NCBI GenBank assembly: GCA_014650475.1
Contig: BMVA01000005.1
Span: forward strand, 180,079-244,078
Direction of reading: 5' to 3'
Source of the DNA: Streptomyces albogriseolus
GTDB lineage: Bacteria > Actinomycetota > Actinomycetes > Streptomycetales > Streptomycetaceae
Length of the DNA: 64,000 nt
In this document: positions 26,018 through 34,536 of the stretch, piece by piece
Position numbering within the stretch: the first letter of the stretch is position 1
How the letters are laid out: each line of letters begins with the position of its first letter
Position numbers and translations under genes: made by a program
Notes under the pieces: model-generated
The model's input: the letters and a program-made list of their open reading frames with translations, nothing else
What the model was told of the DNA's origin: nothing
Databases searched by the model: none

Positions 26018-26698
26018 TCAGCTGCGTGCGGGAGCGCGGACACGGCGGCGTCGGGCGGATGGCTTGCGCGGACCGAAGGCGTAGAGCGGGACTCCGTCGT
26101 CGGCGGTGTCCGCCGACGGGGCGTCGGTACGCGTCCAGCGCGCAAGGTCCTGATCGCTCCCGGGGTCGGTGATGTTGCGTGCCTCGGCCTCCTGGACCAG
26201 TTCCAGCACCTCCCGCAGATGCCATGAGGCCGGGAAGCTCAGCACCGCTCCCTCGACGCGAGCGGCTGCGCCCAGGGCCTCCCGCACGCGCTGGGGGATC
26301 TCCCTCTCCTCGAACGGGAAGCGACTGCTGTGCCGCCGGCGGATCGCGGGATACAGCGCGCCGAGTCCGCTCTCGTCGGCCGCGGCGCCGGTCAGCCGCA
26401 CTCGGGCGAGCAGCGTCCGGTCGGTGGGGTCCGGCAGCAGCCGGGTCTCCGGGGACCAGCCGTCGTGGGCCGCGGCGACCCGCAGGTTCAGCAGGGCGGC
26501 GCCGCAGCCGAGGTGGAGGGCGCGTGCGCCGGGGTCGGAGTGCGGCATGCCGCGCTCGAGGTCGGCGTGGAGGTCGAACGTGCGGCTGTGCCGGAAGTGG
26601 CGGAACAGCCAGGGCTGCGCGTTGTGCATCGACGGGGCGGCGGCAGCGGCGTGGACCAGGGCCGTCACCTCCGCGTCGGCCGGTGCCTGTCGGCTCAC
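26018..26698 (-). CDS. Truncated Acg-family nitroreductase
   Basis: This 226-aa protein matches the N-terminal two thirds of Acg-type FMN nitroreductases of dormancy regulons: AAAAPSMHNAQPWLFR, then DPGARALHLGCGAALLNLRVAAAHDGW, RRRHSSRFPFEEREIP and finally YAFGPRK. Family members run to about 330 residues, with a second FMN-binding half after the FGPR element. Here the protein ends about 15 residues later in an Arg-rich tail and no continuation is found before the narK stop at 25972. It may be a pseudogene or a mini-Acg. The ATG at 26698 follows GGGAGGTTCCC. Confidence 0.72.
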   Translation of the reverse strand: MSRQAPADAEVTALVHAAAAAPSMHNAQPWLFRHFRHSRTFDLHADLERGMPHSDPGARALHLGCGAALLNLRVAAAHDGWSPETRLLPDPTDRTLLARVRLTGAAADESGLGALYPAIRRRHSSRFPFEEREIPQRVREALGAAARVEGAVLSFPASWHLREVLELVQEAEARNITDPGSDQDLARWTRTDAPSADTADDGVPLYAFGPRKPSARRRRVRAPARS

Positions 26699-26734
26699 GG
26701 GAACCTCCCTCGCGCGTCGGCGGCCTCCGGCCGC

Positions 26735-27652
26735 CTACTGGTCGGCCGGGGTGATGCGCCGGCCCGTGAGACGCGTGGGCCGGATCGACACCCACATCTC
26801 GCGTGCGCCGCCCGCCCAGGGGTCGGTGTGTGCCCGGTGGGCGAGCCCACGCACGGCGTCGGGCTCCGTGACGACGTTCGCGGGGCCGACCGCGAGCACG
26901 CTCCAGCCCTGGCTCATCGCTTCGTCCACGTGATCGACCTCGAAGGCGACCTCGGTTCCGACAGCCGCCGCGGGCACGGAGTCGGGCGTGGTCCGGAAGA
27001 CGATCGCGTCCTCCACGGTCTCGTAGTTGACCGGAACGACCGCGGGGCGGCCGTCGGGCGTCGACACCGCGATGCGCCCCACGCCGTGCGTGGACAGCAG
27101 GCGCCGGCATTCCTCCGGGCGGAGGTCCCGCAGCTGCGGTCGCAGCAGGGCGTGTCCCTGACCGGGTGGCAGGTCGACGCCTGACCCGCGCAGGGCCGTG
27201 ACGGTGGTGCCCAGCGCGTCGGCCAGCCTGAAGAGAGTCGCCATGGTCGGATCGGCCGACCGTTCCTCCAGGTACGCCAGGTACTCCGGCGACATCCGGG
27301 CGCGGCGGGCCGTCTCCTCCCGGCTGAGCCCGCGCCTCCGGCGTTCGACGGCCACGCGCCGGCCGATGTCACCGGGGCCGGGCGTCCCGGCCGGCCGAGG
27401 AGCCGCGGACACGGCCTCCGCCTCGCCCGTGTCCGGCGGGGAGGACTCGCGGGCGGACCGCCCGTGCTCCAGGTGCTTGATGTGTGCGTCGGGCCCGGGG
27501 GACACGAGCGTCACGTCGTCCGTGTCCGACCAGCGCACGTCGTACGGGGGTGTCCCGTCCTCGTGGTGGAGTCCGACGATCTCGCCGTCGCGCCTGGCCG
27601 CGCCGGTCCTCCGGCTTTCGATGACGAGCCGGTCGCCGAGGTGAGCTCGCAT
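26735..27652 (-). CDS. DUF1918-HTH-PNPOx fusion protein
   Basis: ATG 27652 is chosen because it starts the DUF1918 domain directly (MRAHLGDRLVIESRRTGAAR). The 305-aa product has DUF1918 (about 1-60, an SH3-like barrel), a low-complexity linker, an XRE-type helix-turn-helix (about 95-155, VAVERRRRGLSREETARRARMSPEYLAYLEE) and a pyridoxamine 5'-phosphate oxidase-like split barrel (about 170-305, with STHGVGRIAVSTPDGRPAVVPVNY). The last domain may bind FMN, F420 or heme. The layout suggests a redox-cofactor-responsive regulator. It is 36 bp upstream of the truncated nitroreductase and probably in the same operon. Confidence 0.82.
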   Translation of the reverse strand: MRAHLGDRLVIESRRTGAARRDGEIVGLHHEDGTPPYDVRWSDTDDVTLVSPGPDAHIKHLEHGRSARESSPPDTGEAEAVSAAPRPAGTPGPGDIGRRVAVERRRRGLSREETARRARMSPEYLAYLEERSADPTMATLFRLADALGTTVTALRGSGVDLPPGQGHALLRPQLRDLRPEECRRLLSTHGVGRIAVSTPDGRPAVVPVNYETVEDAIVFRTTPDSVPAAAVGTEVAFEVDHVDEAMSQGWSVLAVGPANVVTEPDAVRGLAHRAHTDPWAGGAREMWVSIRPTRLTGRRITPADQ

Positions 27653-27743
27653 GATCGCCGCCCTCTCCTCAGAATGATGCTGTATCCAACGTGCCACGCG
27701 GGACACGTCACCGCACGGGACGGCCGGCGGACGCGACCCCGGC

Positions 27744-28004
27744 TCAGCCGGTGTTCACGATGCGCGGCGCCTCGATGTCGCGCTCGGCGGTGTTCAGCAA
27801 CCGCCGGGCGAGGTTCTCCACGGCCCGGCCCGCGGCCAGCTCGTCGCCGATCTCGGGCACGTAAACGTCCGCCGGATGGCAGTGCGCGGTGCCGCGGCCG
27901 GTGAGCGCCGTGGTGCCGGTGTCCAGCACCACGTGTGCCCGCGTGGTGCCGTCGTCGTCCTCGAAGAGGTGGAGTCGCATGGTCCACTCCGTCGTGTGCG
28001 GCAT
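27744..28004 (-). CDS. DUF1876 domain protein
   Basis: The 86-aa product begins at ATG 28004 with AGGAGG 7 bases upstream. It reads MPHTTEWTMRLHLFEDDDGT and continues with RAHVVLDTG, GRGTAHCHPADVYVPEIGDELAAGRAVENLARRLL, the DUF1876 pattern (dsRBD-like fold) found throughout actinobacterial dormancy islands, often next to USPs and PNPOx proteins. Function is unknown. It is divergent from the USP at 28227 and shares with it a region holding a DevR-like motif. Confidence 0.82.
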   Translation of the reverse strand: MPHTTEWTMRLHLFEDDDGTTRAHVVLDTGTTALTGRGTAHCHPADVYVPEIGDELAAGRAVENLARRLLNTAERDIEAPRIVNTG

Positions 28005-28062
28005 CGCTGTCCTCCTCAACGCGCGGCCCCCGAAGGCGGCAGGCCGGTGCAAACAGCTTCCC

Positions 28063-28076
28063 GGCCCCTCCGGTCC
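28063..28076. promoter_or_regulatory. Candidate DevR/OsdR-like box
   Basis: ggcccctccggtcc (GGCCC-N4-GGTCC) lies 59 bp upstream of the DUF1876 start and 150 bp upstream of the divergent USP. Assignment is inference. Confidence 0.3.
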
Positions 28077-28226
28077 ACGATGCGCCGGGGAGGGGATTGG
28101 GGTACTCCTCGTAGGAGGGAACCCGCTGCGCCCGTCATGCCGGCGACGTCCGGACCATCCACCCGTCGGGGACGCGTTCACCCGTCCCCGTCATTGCCAG
28201 CTTCGTACGAGACGGAGGCCGCCGCC

Positions 28227-29096
28227 ATGCAACCAGTCGTCACCGTGGGCCTGGACGGATCACCGGAGAGTCTTGCCGCTGCTCGCTGGGCCGCCGACGA
28301 GGCCGAGAAGCGCAAGCTCACCCTCCGCCTGATGCACGCCTGGCCGCTCCTGGCTCCGGAACCGACCCGCGTCCCCTCCGAAGTCGACCAGAACTACTGG
28401 GCGAAGCGTCTCGTCCACACGGCCCAGGCGGAACTCCAGGCGCGTCATCCGGGCCTGTCCGTCGTCGGGAACCTGGTCGCCGACGACGCCCAGAACGCCC
28501 TGCTCCAAGCAGCGACGGAGTCCGAGATGCTCGTGCTCGGTTCGCGGGGGCTGGAGCCCGTGCAGAGTTACTTCCTCGGCGATGTGAGCATGCCCGTCGT
28601 GGCGCGGGCGGAGCGTCCGGTGGTCCTGGTCCGCGGGCCGAGCGACGGGGAAGGGGCGGCCCCGGCACCCGCGGAGCGCGTGGTCGTGGCCCTGAAATTG
28701 CACGGTTCGTCCGACGACCTGCTCGACTTCGCCTTCCACAGCGCTGCCGCCAGAGGCGTTCCCCTCCAGGCCGTCCACGGCCGGAGCGTGCGACTCCACG
28801 CACGCGTTCCCTGGGGCGTGGACCACAACGTCACCGAGGAGATCACGGGGGACGCGCAGAAGGAACTGGGCAAGGCGCTTCGCCCCTGGCGCGAGAAGTA
28901 CCCGCAGGTGGACGTGGTCGAGGGCATCCGCCTCGACAGCCCTGCGAAGGCCGTCGTCCGAGCCGCCGAAGGCGCCGCGCTGCTCGTCGTCGGCCGACGC
29001 GAGCACCGTCCGGGCCTGGCGCCCCACCTGGGTCCCGTGGCGCAGGCGGCCATTCATCACGGGCGCTGTCCCGTCGCTGTGGTTCCGCACGCCTGA
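28227..29096 (+). CDS. Tandem universal stress protein
   Basis: A 289-aa two-domain USP starting MQPVVTVGLDGSPESLAAAR, with ACGGAGG 8 bases upstream of ATG 28227. The first domain has GSRGLEPVQSYFLGDVS, in which the second Gly of the nucleotide loop is lost. The second ends with VVGRREHRPGLAPHLGPVAQAAIHHGRCPVAVVP, also a weakened loop. ATP binding by either domain is therefore doubtful, unlike the USP at 9553. It is divergent from the DUF1876 gene. Confidence 0.87.
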   Translation: MQPVVTVGLDGSPESLAAARWAADEAEKRKLTLRLMHAWPLLAPEPTRVPSEVDQNYWAKRLVHTAQAELQARHPGLSVVGNLVADDAQNALLQAATESEMLVLGSRGLEPVQSYFLGDVSMPVVARAERPVVLVRGPSDGEGAAPAPAERVVVALKLHGSSDDLLDFAFHSAAARGVPLQAVHGRSVRLHARVPWGVDHNVTEEITGDAQKELGKALRPWREKYPQVDVVEGIRLDSPAKAVVRAAEGAALLVVGRREHRPGLAPHLGPVAQAAIHHGRCPVAVVPHA

Positions 29097-29189
29097 GCCC
29101 TGCAACCGCGGGGGGCGGCGGGATCGGCCCCCCAGGTCTCGCGCGGGGCGAGCAGGTGGTGCGGGGAGCGTCGGTTCGTCCTACGCGGT

Positions 29190-29849
29190 TCACTGGAACG
29201 CCGCGTGGATCTCCTGTTCGGTCGCGGAATGGGACACCAGCAGGAGCTCGTCCCCCGCTCGCAGGCGGATCGCCGGATCGGGCACGGTGGGCTGTCCGTC
29301 ACGGACGATCGTCGCGACCACCGTCCCTTCCGGGAGGCCGACCTCGCCGAGGGCCCGGCCCACCGCCCTGGACCGGGGCGTGATGGCGGTTTCGATGACG
29401 TCGACGCCGGCCTTGCTGAGCCGCAGCAGGGCGACCGTGTCGGTGGCCCCGGTGGCCTCCTCGATGAGGGAGATCAGCGGGGTGGCGGCGGGTACGGCGA
29501 CGTCGACGCCCCAGCGCGCGTCGAACAGCCAGGCGTTGTCGGCGTCGTTGACGCGGGCGGCCACGCGGGGCACCGAGAACTGCCGTTTGGCGAGCAGGCT
29601 GATGACGAGGTTGTCCTCGTCGTCCCCGGTGGTGGCGATGACCACGTCGGTGGTCAGCGCACCGGCGTGTTCCAGGAGGGCGGGTTCGCACGCGTCCCCC
29701 GCGACCAGCAGCACGCCGGGGAGGCGGCCCTGGAGTTCGGCCACGCGGTCGTCGTCGCTGTCGATCAGCGTGACCTCGTTGCGGGCCGCGGAGAGCACCT
29801 GGGCGATCTGGGTGCCGAGGCGTCCCGCGCCGGCGATGAGCACGTTCAC
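29190..29849 (-). CDS. TrkA-family potassium uptake regulator (second of a pair)
   Basis: A 219-aa RCK protein with a Rossmann NAD site (MNVLIAGAGRLGTQIAQVLS, acidic ID at the second strand), VIATTGDDEDNLVISLLAKRQF, and a TrkA-C domain (about 135-219, AITPRSRAVGRALGEVGLPEG). Such proteins gate Trk/Ktr potassium channels in response to NAD(H) and nucleotides. The start is GTG 29849 in a GTGA overlap with the upstream trkA, so translation is coupled. No TrkH/KtrB membrane subunit is in the window. The pair recalls CeoB/CeoC of mycobacteria. Confidence 0.87.
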   Translation of the reverse strand: MNVLIAGAGRLGTQIAQVLSAARNEVTLIDSDDDRVAELQGRLPGVLLVAGDACEPALLEHAGALTTDVVIATTGDDEDNLVISLLAKRQFSVPRVAARVNDADNAWLFDARWGVDVAVPAATPLISLIEEATGATDTVALLRLSKAGVDVIETAITPRSRAVGRALGEVGLPEGTVVATIVRDGQPTVPDPAIRLRAGDELLLVSHSATEQEIHAAFQ

Positions 29850-30505
29850 GTCCCCAGCTCCTTGTCGAGGAAGCCGCGCAGCCGGCCGAGCGCGGTGGCG
29901 GCGACGGCGAAGGTCACCAGGTCGCCCGCGCGTGCGGGCGTGCTGTGCGCGGGGACCAGGGAGCGACCGGCACGGGTGACCTCGACGACGCGTATCTCGC
30001 CGTCCACGTCGAACTCCGTCAGCCGCCGCCCGATGAGGTAGTCGGGTACCTCGGAACGGACGAGCAGCGTCTCACCGTTGCCGAAGCTGAGTTCGGGGCT
30101 CAGGTGGCGGTGCAGCAGCATCTGGTGGATCTGGTGCACGGTCCAGCGGACGCTGGCGATCGTGGGGATGCCGAGTTCGCGGTAGATGTCGGCACGCCGG
30201 GGATCGTAGATGCGGGCGAGGACGATCGGCACCCGGTAGGTCTCCTTCGCCGTCCGCGCGCAGACGATGTTGCTGTTGTCCCCGGAGGTGACGGCCACGA
30301 AGGCGTCCGCGTGCTCGATCCCGGCGGCCCTGAGCACCGCGCGGCTGAAGCCGTTGCCCTCGTGGAAGCGGATGCGCGGGCTGTCGGGCAGCCGCCGGGC
30401 CGCCGGGCCACGCCGGTCGACGACCTGCACGTCGTGTCCTTCCGCGGCGAGCAGGCCGGCGAGGGTGGAGCCGACCCGTCCGCAGCCGACGACGATCACC
30501 TTCAC
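29846..30505 (-). CDS. TrkA-family potassium uptake regulator (first of a pair)
   Basis: A 219-aa RCK protein starting MKVIVVGCGRVGSTLAGLLA (GTG 30505, AGGAG 6 bases upstream), with ID-type NAD recognition (VQVVDRRG), FVAVTSGDNSNIVCARTAKETY and a C-terminal TrkA-C domain. The start overlaps the stop of the cation ATPase (GTGA), and its own stop overlaps the second trkA. The three-gene chain (P2-type ATPase, trkA, trkA) should be made in fixed ratio. It differs enough from its neighbour to form a heteromeric gating ring. Confidence 0.87.
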   Translation of the reverse strand: MKVIVVGCGRVGSTLAGLLAAEGHDVQVVDRRGPAARRLPDSPRIRFHEGNGFSRAVLRAAGIEHADAFVAVTSGDNSNIVCARTAKETYRVPIVLARIYDPRRADIYRELGIPTIASVRWTVHQIHQMLLHRHLSPELSFGNGETLLVRSEVPDYLIGRRLTEFDVDGEIRVVEVTRAGRSLVPAHSTPARAGDLVTFAVAATALGRLRGFLDKELGT

Positions 30506-33261
30506 CGTGGGTCTCCTTTCCCGCGGGCAGCGCGGCGCAGCCACCCCTTGCGGGCCTCGTCCGCGAGGAGGGGCAGGGTGCCGAGCCCGGCCAGGACCGC
30601 CCAGTCGGCGGCGTCGAGCGGGGCGGTGTTGAAGACGGCCTGCAGGGGCGGCGCATAGCTGATCGCGACCATGAAGGCGACACCGAACCCGCCTGCTGCC
30701 AGCAGGGCGGGATTGGACAGCAGACCTGCTTTCAGGATGCTCTGGCGGTCGCTGCGCACGGTGAGTGCGTTGAAGAACTGGCTCAGCACGATTCCGGCCT
30801 GGACCATGGTGATCGCCTCCTGATAGGCGAGGGTGTCCTTGGTGAAGGCGTCGAACGGAATACCCGCGGAACCGATGTGCCAGAAGAAGACCGCACTCAC
30901 GCAGGTCGCCTGGATGCCGCCGAGGAACAGGATCCGTCCCACCACTGCGGCCGAGAACAGCCGCTCGTGGCGGGAGCGCGGCGGGCGGTCCATCACGTCG
31001 GGTTCGGGCGGTTCCGCTCCCAGGGCCAGGGCGGGCAGGACATCGGATCCCAGGTCGATCGCCAGGATCTGCACCGCGCTGATGGGGACCAGCGGGAATC
31101 CGGCAAAGGTCGCCGCCAGGATCGGGATGAGCTCCCCGATGTTGTGGCTGAAGAGGTAGACGAGGAACTTGCGGATGTTCTGGTAGACCGCTCGGCCGAG
31201 CCGCACCGCCGCCGCGATGGACGCGAACGAGTCGTCCAACAGCACCATCGAGGCCGCCTCCCGGGCGACATCGGTGCCCGAAGCGCCCATCGCCACGCCG
31301 ATGTCCGCGTGCTTGAGCGCGGGGGCGTCGTTGGCTCCGTCGCCGGTGACCGCCACCACCTTGCCCCGGCGCTGGAAGGCGGTGACCACGCGCATCTTGT
31401 GCTCGGGGCTGACCCGGCACAGCAGCAGGTCCGACGGCTCGGCGAGCAGGGAGTCGAGCGCTTCGCCGTCCATCGCGTCGAGCCGGGCGCCCGTCACCAC
31501 CACCGGATCGGGCCGCCGTACGATGCCCACCCGGCGGGCCACGGCCTCCGCGGTCAGCGGGTGGTCGCCGGTGACCATGACGACCCGGATGCCGGCCCGG
31601 CGGCAGGCGGCGACCGCGTCGGTGACCTCCGGACGCGGCGGGTCCAGCATGCCGACCAGTCCCAGGAGCGTCAGCGCCGACTCGGCCTCCTCCTGCGCCG
31701 GGCGTGGCCCGTCCAGCTCCCGACGTGCGACGGCCAGCACCCGCAGCCCTTGCGACGCCAGCGCGTCACCCGCCGCGGCCACCGCCGCCCGGTCCTCCCC
31801 GGTCAGCCGCCGATGCCTCCCGTCCCACTCCACGTCGGTGCACCGCGCCAGCAGCTCTCCGGGCGCTCCCTTGACGCACGCCTGGTAGCCGTCGCCGGTC
31901 TTGTGCACCGTGGTCATCAGCTTGCGGTCCGAGTCGAAGGGGAACTCCGTCACCCGCGGTGCCGCCGCCTCCTCCGCGCCCAGATCCAGACCGGCCTTGT
32001 CGGCGACGACGAGCAGGGCACCCTCGGTGGTGTCGCCGAGCACGCGCCAGTGCTCCCGGGGCCCGGTGGGTGCAACCAGCCGGGCGTTGCTGCACAGGCC
32101 CGCCACCCGCAACAGCTCGCGCACCGGCGCGGCGTCGGCGACCTCGCCGCTCGGCTCGTACCCCACACCGGTCACCGGGTGCGGCGCGCCTCCCGCCCAC
32201 ACCTGGGTGACGGTCATCTCCGCCTGGGTGAGCGTCCCCGTCTTGTCGGTGCACACGACCGTGGTCGACCCCAGGGCCTCCACCGCCAGCAACTGCTTGA
32301 TCAGGGCATGGCGGCGTGCCATCCTCCGCACGCCGATCGCCAACGACACCGACAGCGTCGCGGGCAGTCCTTCCGGCACCAGCGCCACCATCACCCCCAG
32401 CGCGAACACGAAGAGGGTCACCACGGACTCCCCGGTGGGCAGCCGCACAGCGAACATCAGGGCACCGATCGCCAGGGCGGCCCCCGCCACCCGCCGCGCC
32501 ATGGAAGCCACCTGGAGCTGCAGGGGGGTCTTCTGCCGCGGTGCGGCGGCGGCCAGCCGGTAGATGCGCCCGAACTCGGTCGCCTCGCCGGTGGCGAACA
32601 CCACGGCGCGCCCGGAGCCGGCGACGACGTCGGTCCCCATGAACACGCAGTTGCGTGCCTCCACCAGGGGTCCCGCGGCCACCGGGTCGGCGGTGCGGTC
32701 CACGGCGTTGCTCTCCCCGGTCAGCGGCGCGTTGTTCACGGACAGCTCGTGGGCCTCGACGACCCGGCAGTCCGCCGACACGGCGTCCCCGGCCTCCAGC
32801 ACCACCACGTCGCCCGGCACCAGCTCCCGGGTGGGCAGCTCCAGCCGTTCACCGCCGCGCAGCACACGGCAGGTGTGCGGCACCATCGCCTCCAGGGCCT
32901 GGGCCGTTCGCTCGGCCGAGTACTCCTGGGCGAAGCCGATGGCGGCGTTCAGGACGACGACGCCCAGGATCGCCACCGCGAGCCGGAAGGTGTCGACGTC
33001 ACGCGGCTCCTGAAGCGCGTACGCCAGGAAGGTGATCCCCGAGGCGATGATCAGCACCACGGCGAAGAGATCCGTGAACTGCGCACCCAGCTGCCGCCAC
33101 ACGGCGCGGCGCCCCGCGCGCGGCAGTTCGTTGGTCCCGTACTTCTCCAGCCCGTCCCGTGCCTGAGCCGCCGGCAGGCCGCGCCGTGAGGTTCCCAGCG
33201 CGGAGAAGACCTCACCGGCGGGGAGTTGCGGCACCGCGGAACGCGTGCCGGAACCGGACAT
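30502..33261 (-). CDS. P2-type cation-transporting ATPase
   Basis: The 919-aa protein has an N-terminal cation-ATPase domain (VFSALGTSRRGLPAAQARDGL), APLTGES in the actuator, VPEGLPATLSVSLAIG in TM4, CTDKTGTLTQAEMTV at the phosphorylation site, KGAPGELL in the nucleotide domain, VTGDHPLTA, VTGDGANDAPALKHADIG, and a C-terminal cation-ATPase membrane domain. PEGL and the KGAP motif place it with P2 pumps (Ca2+ or Na+/K+-like), not heavy-metal ATPases. ATG 33261 is preferred; ATG 33330 is possible. Similar pumps (CtpF) belong to the mycobacterial DosR regulon. The transported ion is unknown; coupling to trkA genes hints at K+/Na+ or Ca2+ homeostasis. Confidence 0.87.
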   Translation of the reverse strand: MSGSGTRSAVPQLPAGEVFSALGTSRRGLPAAQARDGLEKYGTNELPRAGRRAVWRQLGAQFTDLFAVVLIIASGITFLAYALQEPRDVDTFRLAVAILGVVVLNAAIGFAQEYSAERTAQALEAMVPHTCRVLRGGERLELPTRELVPGDVVVLEAGDAVSADCRVVEAHELSVNNAPLTGESNAVDRTADPVAAGPLVEARNCVFMGTDVVAGSGRAVVFATGEATEFGRIYRLAAAAPRQKTPLQLQVASMARRVAGAALAIGALMFAVRLPTGESVVTLFVFALGVMVALVPEGLPATLSVSLAIGVRRMARRHALIKQLLAVEALGSTTVVCTDKTGTLTQAEMTVTQVWAGGAPHPVTGVGYEPSGEVADAAPVRELLRVAGLCSNARLVAPTGPREHWRVLGDTTEGALLVVADKAGLDLGAEEAAAPRVTEFPFDSDRKLMTTVHKTGDGYQACVKGAPGELLARCTDVEWDGRHRRLTGEDRAAVAAAGDALASQGLRVLAVARRELDGPRPAQEEAESALTLLGLVGMLDPPRPEVTDAVAACRRAGIRVVMVTGDHPLTAEAVARRVGIVRRPDPVVVTGARLDAMDGEALDSLLAEPSDLLLCRVSPEHKMRVVTAFQRRGKVVAVTGDGANDAPALKHADIGVAMGASGTDVAREAASMVLLDDSFASIAAAVRLGRAVYQNIRKFLVYLFSHNIGELIPILAATFAGFPLVPISAVQILAIDLGSDVLPALALGAEPPEPDVMDRPPRSRHERLFSAAVVGRILFLGGIQATCVSAVFFWHIGSAGIPFDAFTKDTLAYQEAITMVQAGIVLSQFFNALTVRSDRQSILKAGLLSNPALLAAGGFGVAFMVAISYAPPLQAVFNTAPLDAADWAVLAGLGTLPLLADEARKGWLRRAARGKGDPR

Positions 33262-33415
33262 GGTGCCGACCGCCTCGCCCTTCCTTCCGCCCGTCACCGG
33301 TGGGTCGGTGCTCGCGTGGCCGCCGCTCATGACCGGCGGCGTTGTCTCGTCGTGCGACGGGCCGGCCGGCAGCGACCGGTACGTCCGGGAGGCCGGTCCC
33401 GGGCCGTTCGCTGCC

Positions 33416-34285
33416 TCACGCCGGGACCGTGATGACGGGACAGCCGGCGTGGTGCAGTACTCCCTGGCTGACCGAGCCCAGCAGCATGCCGGTGAACCCT
33501 CCGCGCCCCCTGGTTCCCACGACCAGGCCCAGGGCGTGTTCCGAGGCTTCCGCCAGGACCTGCACCGGGTGCCCGCGGACGACCTCGTGGTGCAGTTCCA
33601 CGTCCGGGTACGTCGCGGTGCGGCCCGCGACGGTCTCCGAGAGCACCCGGCGGCACTCCCGGACCGCGGCGTCCTCGTCGAGGACACCGAGGAGCGGCGG
33701 ATGCCACACGTACAGGGCCCGCAGGTGCGCTCCGCGCAGGGCCGCCTCCTCGAACGCCACGTCCACCGCCGCGGCCGCGTGCGGGCTGCCGTCGACGCCG
33801 ACCACGAAGTAGGCGGGCTGCTGGGTGACGTGCTCCGGTTCCGGCACCACCGCGACCGGGCAGGGGGCGTGGGCGGTGAGCGGGAGGATGACGGAGGAGG
33901 AGGACATCTCGCGCCGTCTGCTCAGATGCCAGGAGCCCACCACGACCAGGGCGGCGCCGCGAGCCTCCTGGCGCAGGACCCACGCCGGCTCTCCCTCCGC
34001 CAGCAGCGTCGACACCTCCACCTCCGGATGCCGGGACCGGACAAAGGCGACGGCCTCCTCGAGCACCTGATCACCCAGCTCGTGCAGCGCCTGGTTCCAC
34101 TCCTCCCAGGACGGCCGCGTCTCCCCCGACCGGTACCCGCCGGTCGGCACGCCCTGGGCGTGGACGAGCCGCAGCGGCAGGCGCCGTCGGTCCGCCTCGT
34201 CGGCGGCCCAGGCGAGGGCCAGCCGCTTCGAGGGGTCCGGGTCGACGCCCACCACGATCGGCCGACGCCCGTCCGCACCAGCCAT
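33416..34285 (-). CDS. Tandem universal stress protein
   Basis: A 289-aa two-domain USP. ATG 34285 follows GGGAGG at 5 bases and the product begins MAGADGRRPIVVGVDPDPSK. The first domain has VVGSWHLSRRREMSSSSVILPL in place of the glycine loop, so it is degenerate; the second has the full GTRGRGGFTGMLLGSVSQGVL loop and should bind ATP. It is upstream of and on the same strand as the P2 ATPase (about 155 bp gap), and divergent from the SHOCT gene. Confidence 0.88.
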   Translation of the reverse strand: MAGADGRRPIVVGVDPDPSKRLALAWAADEADRRRLPLRLVHAQGVPTGGYRSGETRPSWEEWNQALHELGDQVLEEAVAFVRSRHPEVEVSTLLAEGEPAWVLRQEARGAALVVVGSWHLSRRREMSSSSVILPLTAHAPCPVAVVPEPEHVTQQPAYFVVGVDGSPHAAAAVDVAFEEAALRGAHLRALYVWHPPLLGVLDEDAAVRECRRVLSETVAGRTATYPDVELHHEVVRGHPVQVLAEASEHALGLVVGTRGRGGFTGMLLGSVSQGVLHHAGCPVITVPA

Positions 34286-34416
34286 GGCACCTCCCGCGAT
34301 CTCCCGCCATCTGTCCGTTCCCCCGTGCTTCCAGCCTCTCCCGTGCCGCCGGGTGCCGCCACGCCACGGCTCTGCCCAGCCTGCGCTCGCGTACCCCCGG
34401 CCGGGTAGGAGCCGAA

Positions 34417-34508
34417 CGGCCCATCGGTCCTGGACCATCCAGCCCCAGAGCGCCGCCTCGGGCAGAGGGACCATGGAGGTGAACGCAGGTCCCGGGGGCC
34501 GTCGGCCC
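34417..34508. promoter_or_regulatory. Pair of candidate DevR/OsdR-like boxes
   Basis: cggcccatcggtcc (34417-34430) and ggggccgtcggccc (34495-34508) lie in the divergent region between the USP (start 34285, minus) and the SHOCT gene (34537, plus). Both fit GGCC-N4-GGNCC-like spacing; assignment is inference. Confidence 0.3.
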
Positions 34509-34536
34509 ACGGCCGCCGACAAGCCGGAGCAGGTGA

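Noticed and set aside
34381-34536. Additional small gene upstream of the SHOCT gene
   Set aside because: Short frames here have no ribosome site or conserved features; the region is better explained as a divergent promoter.
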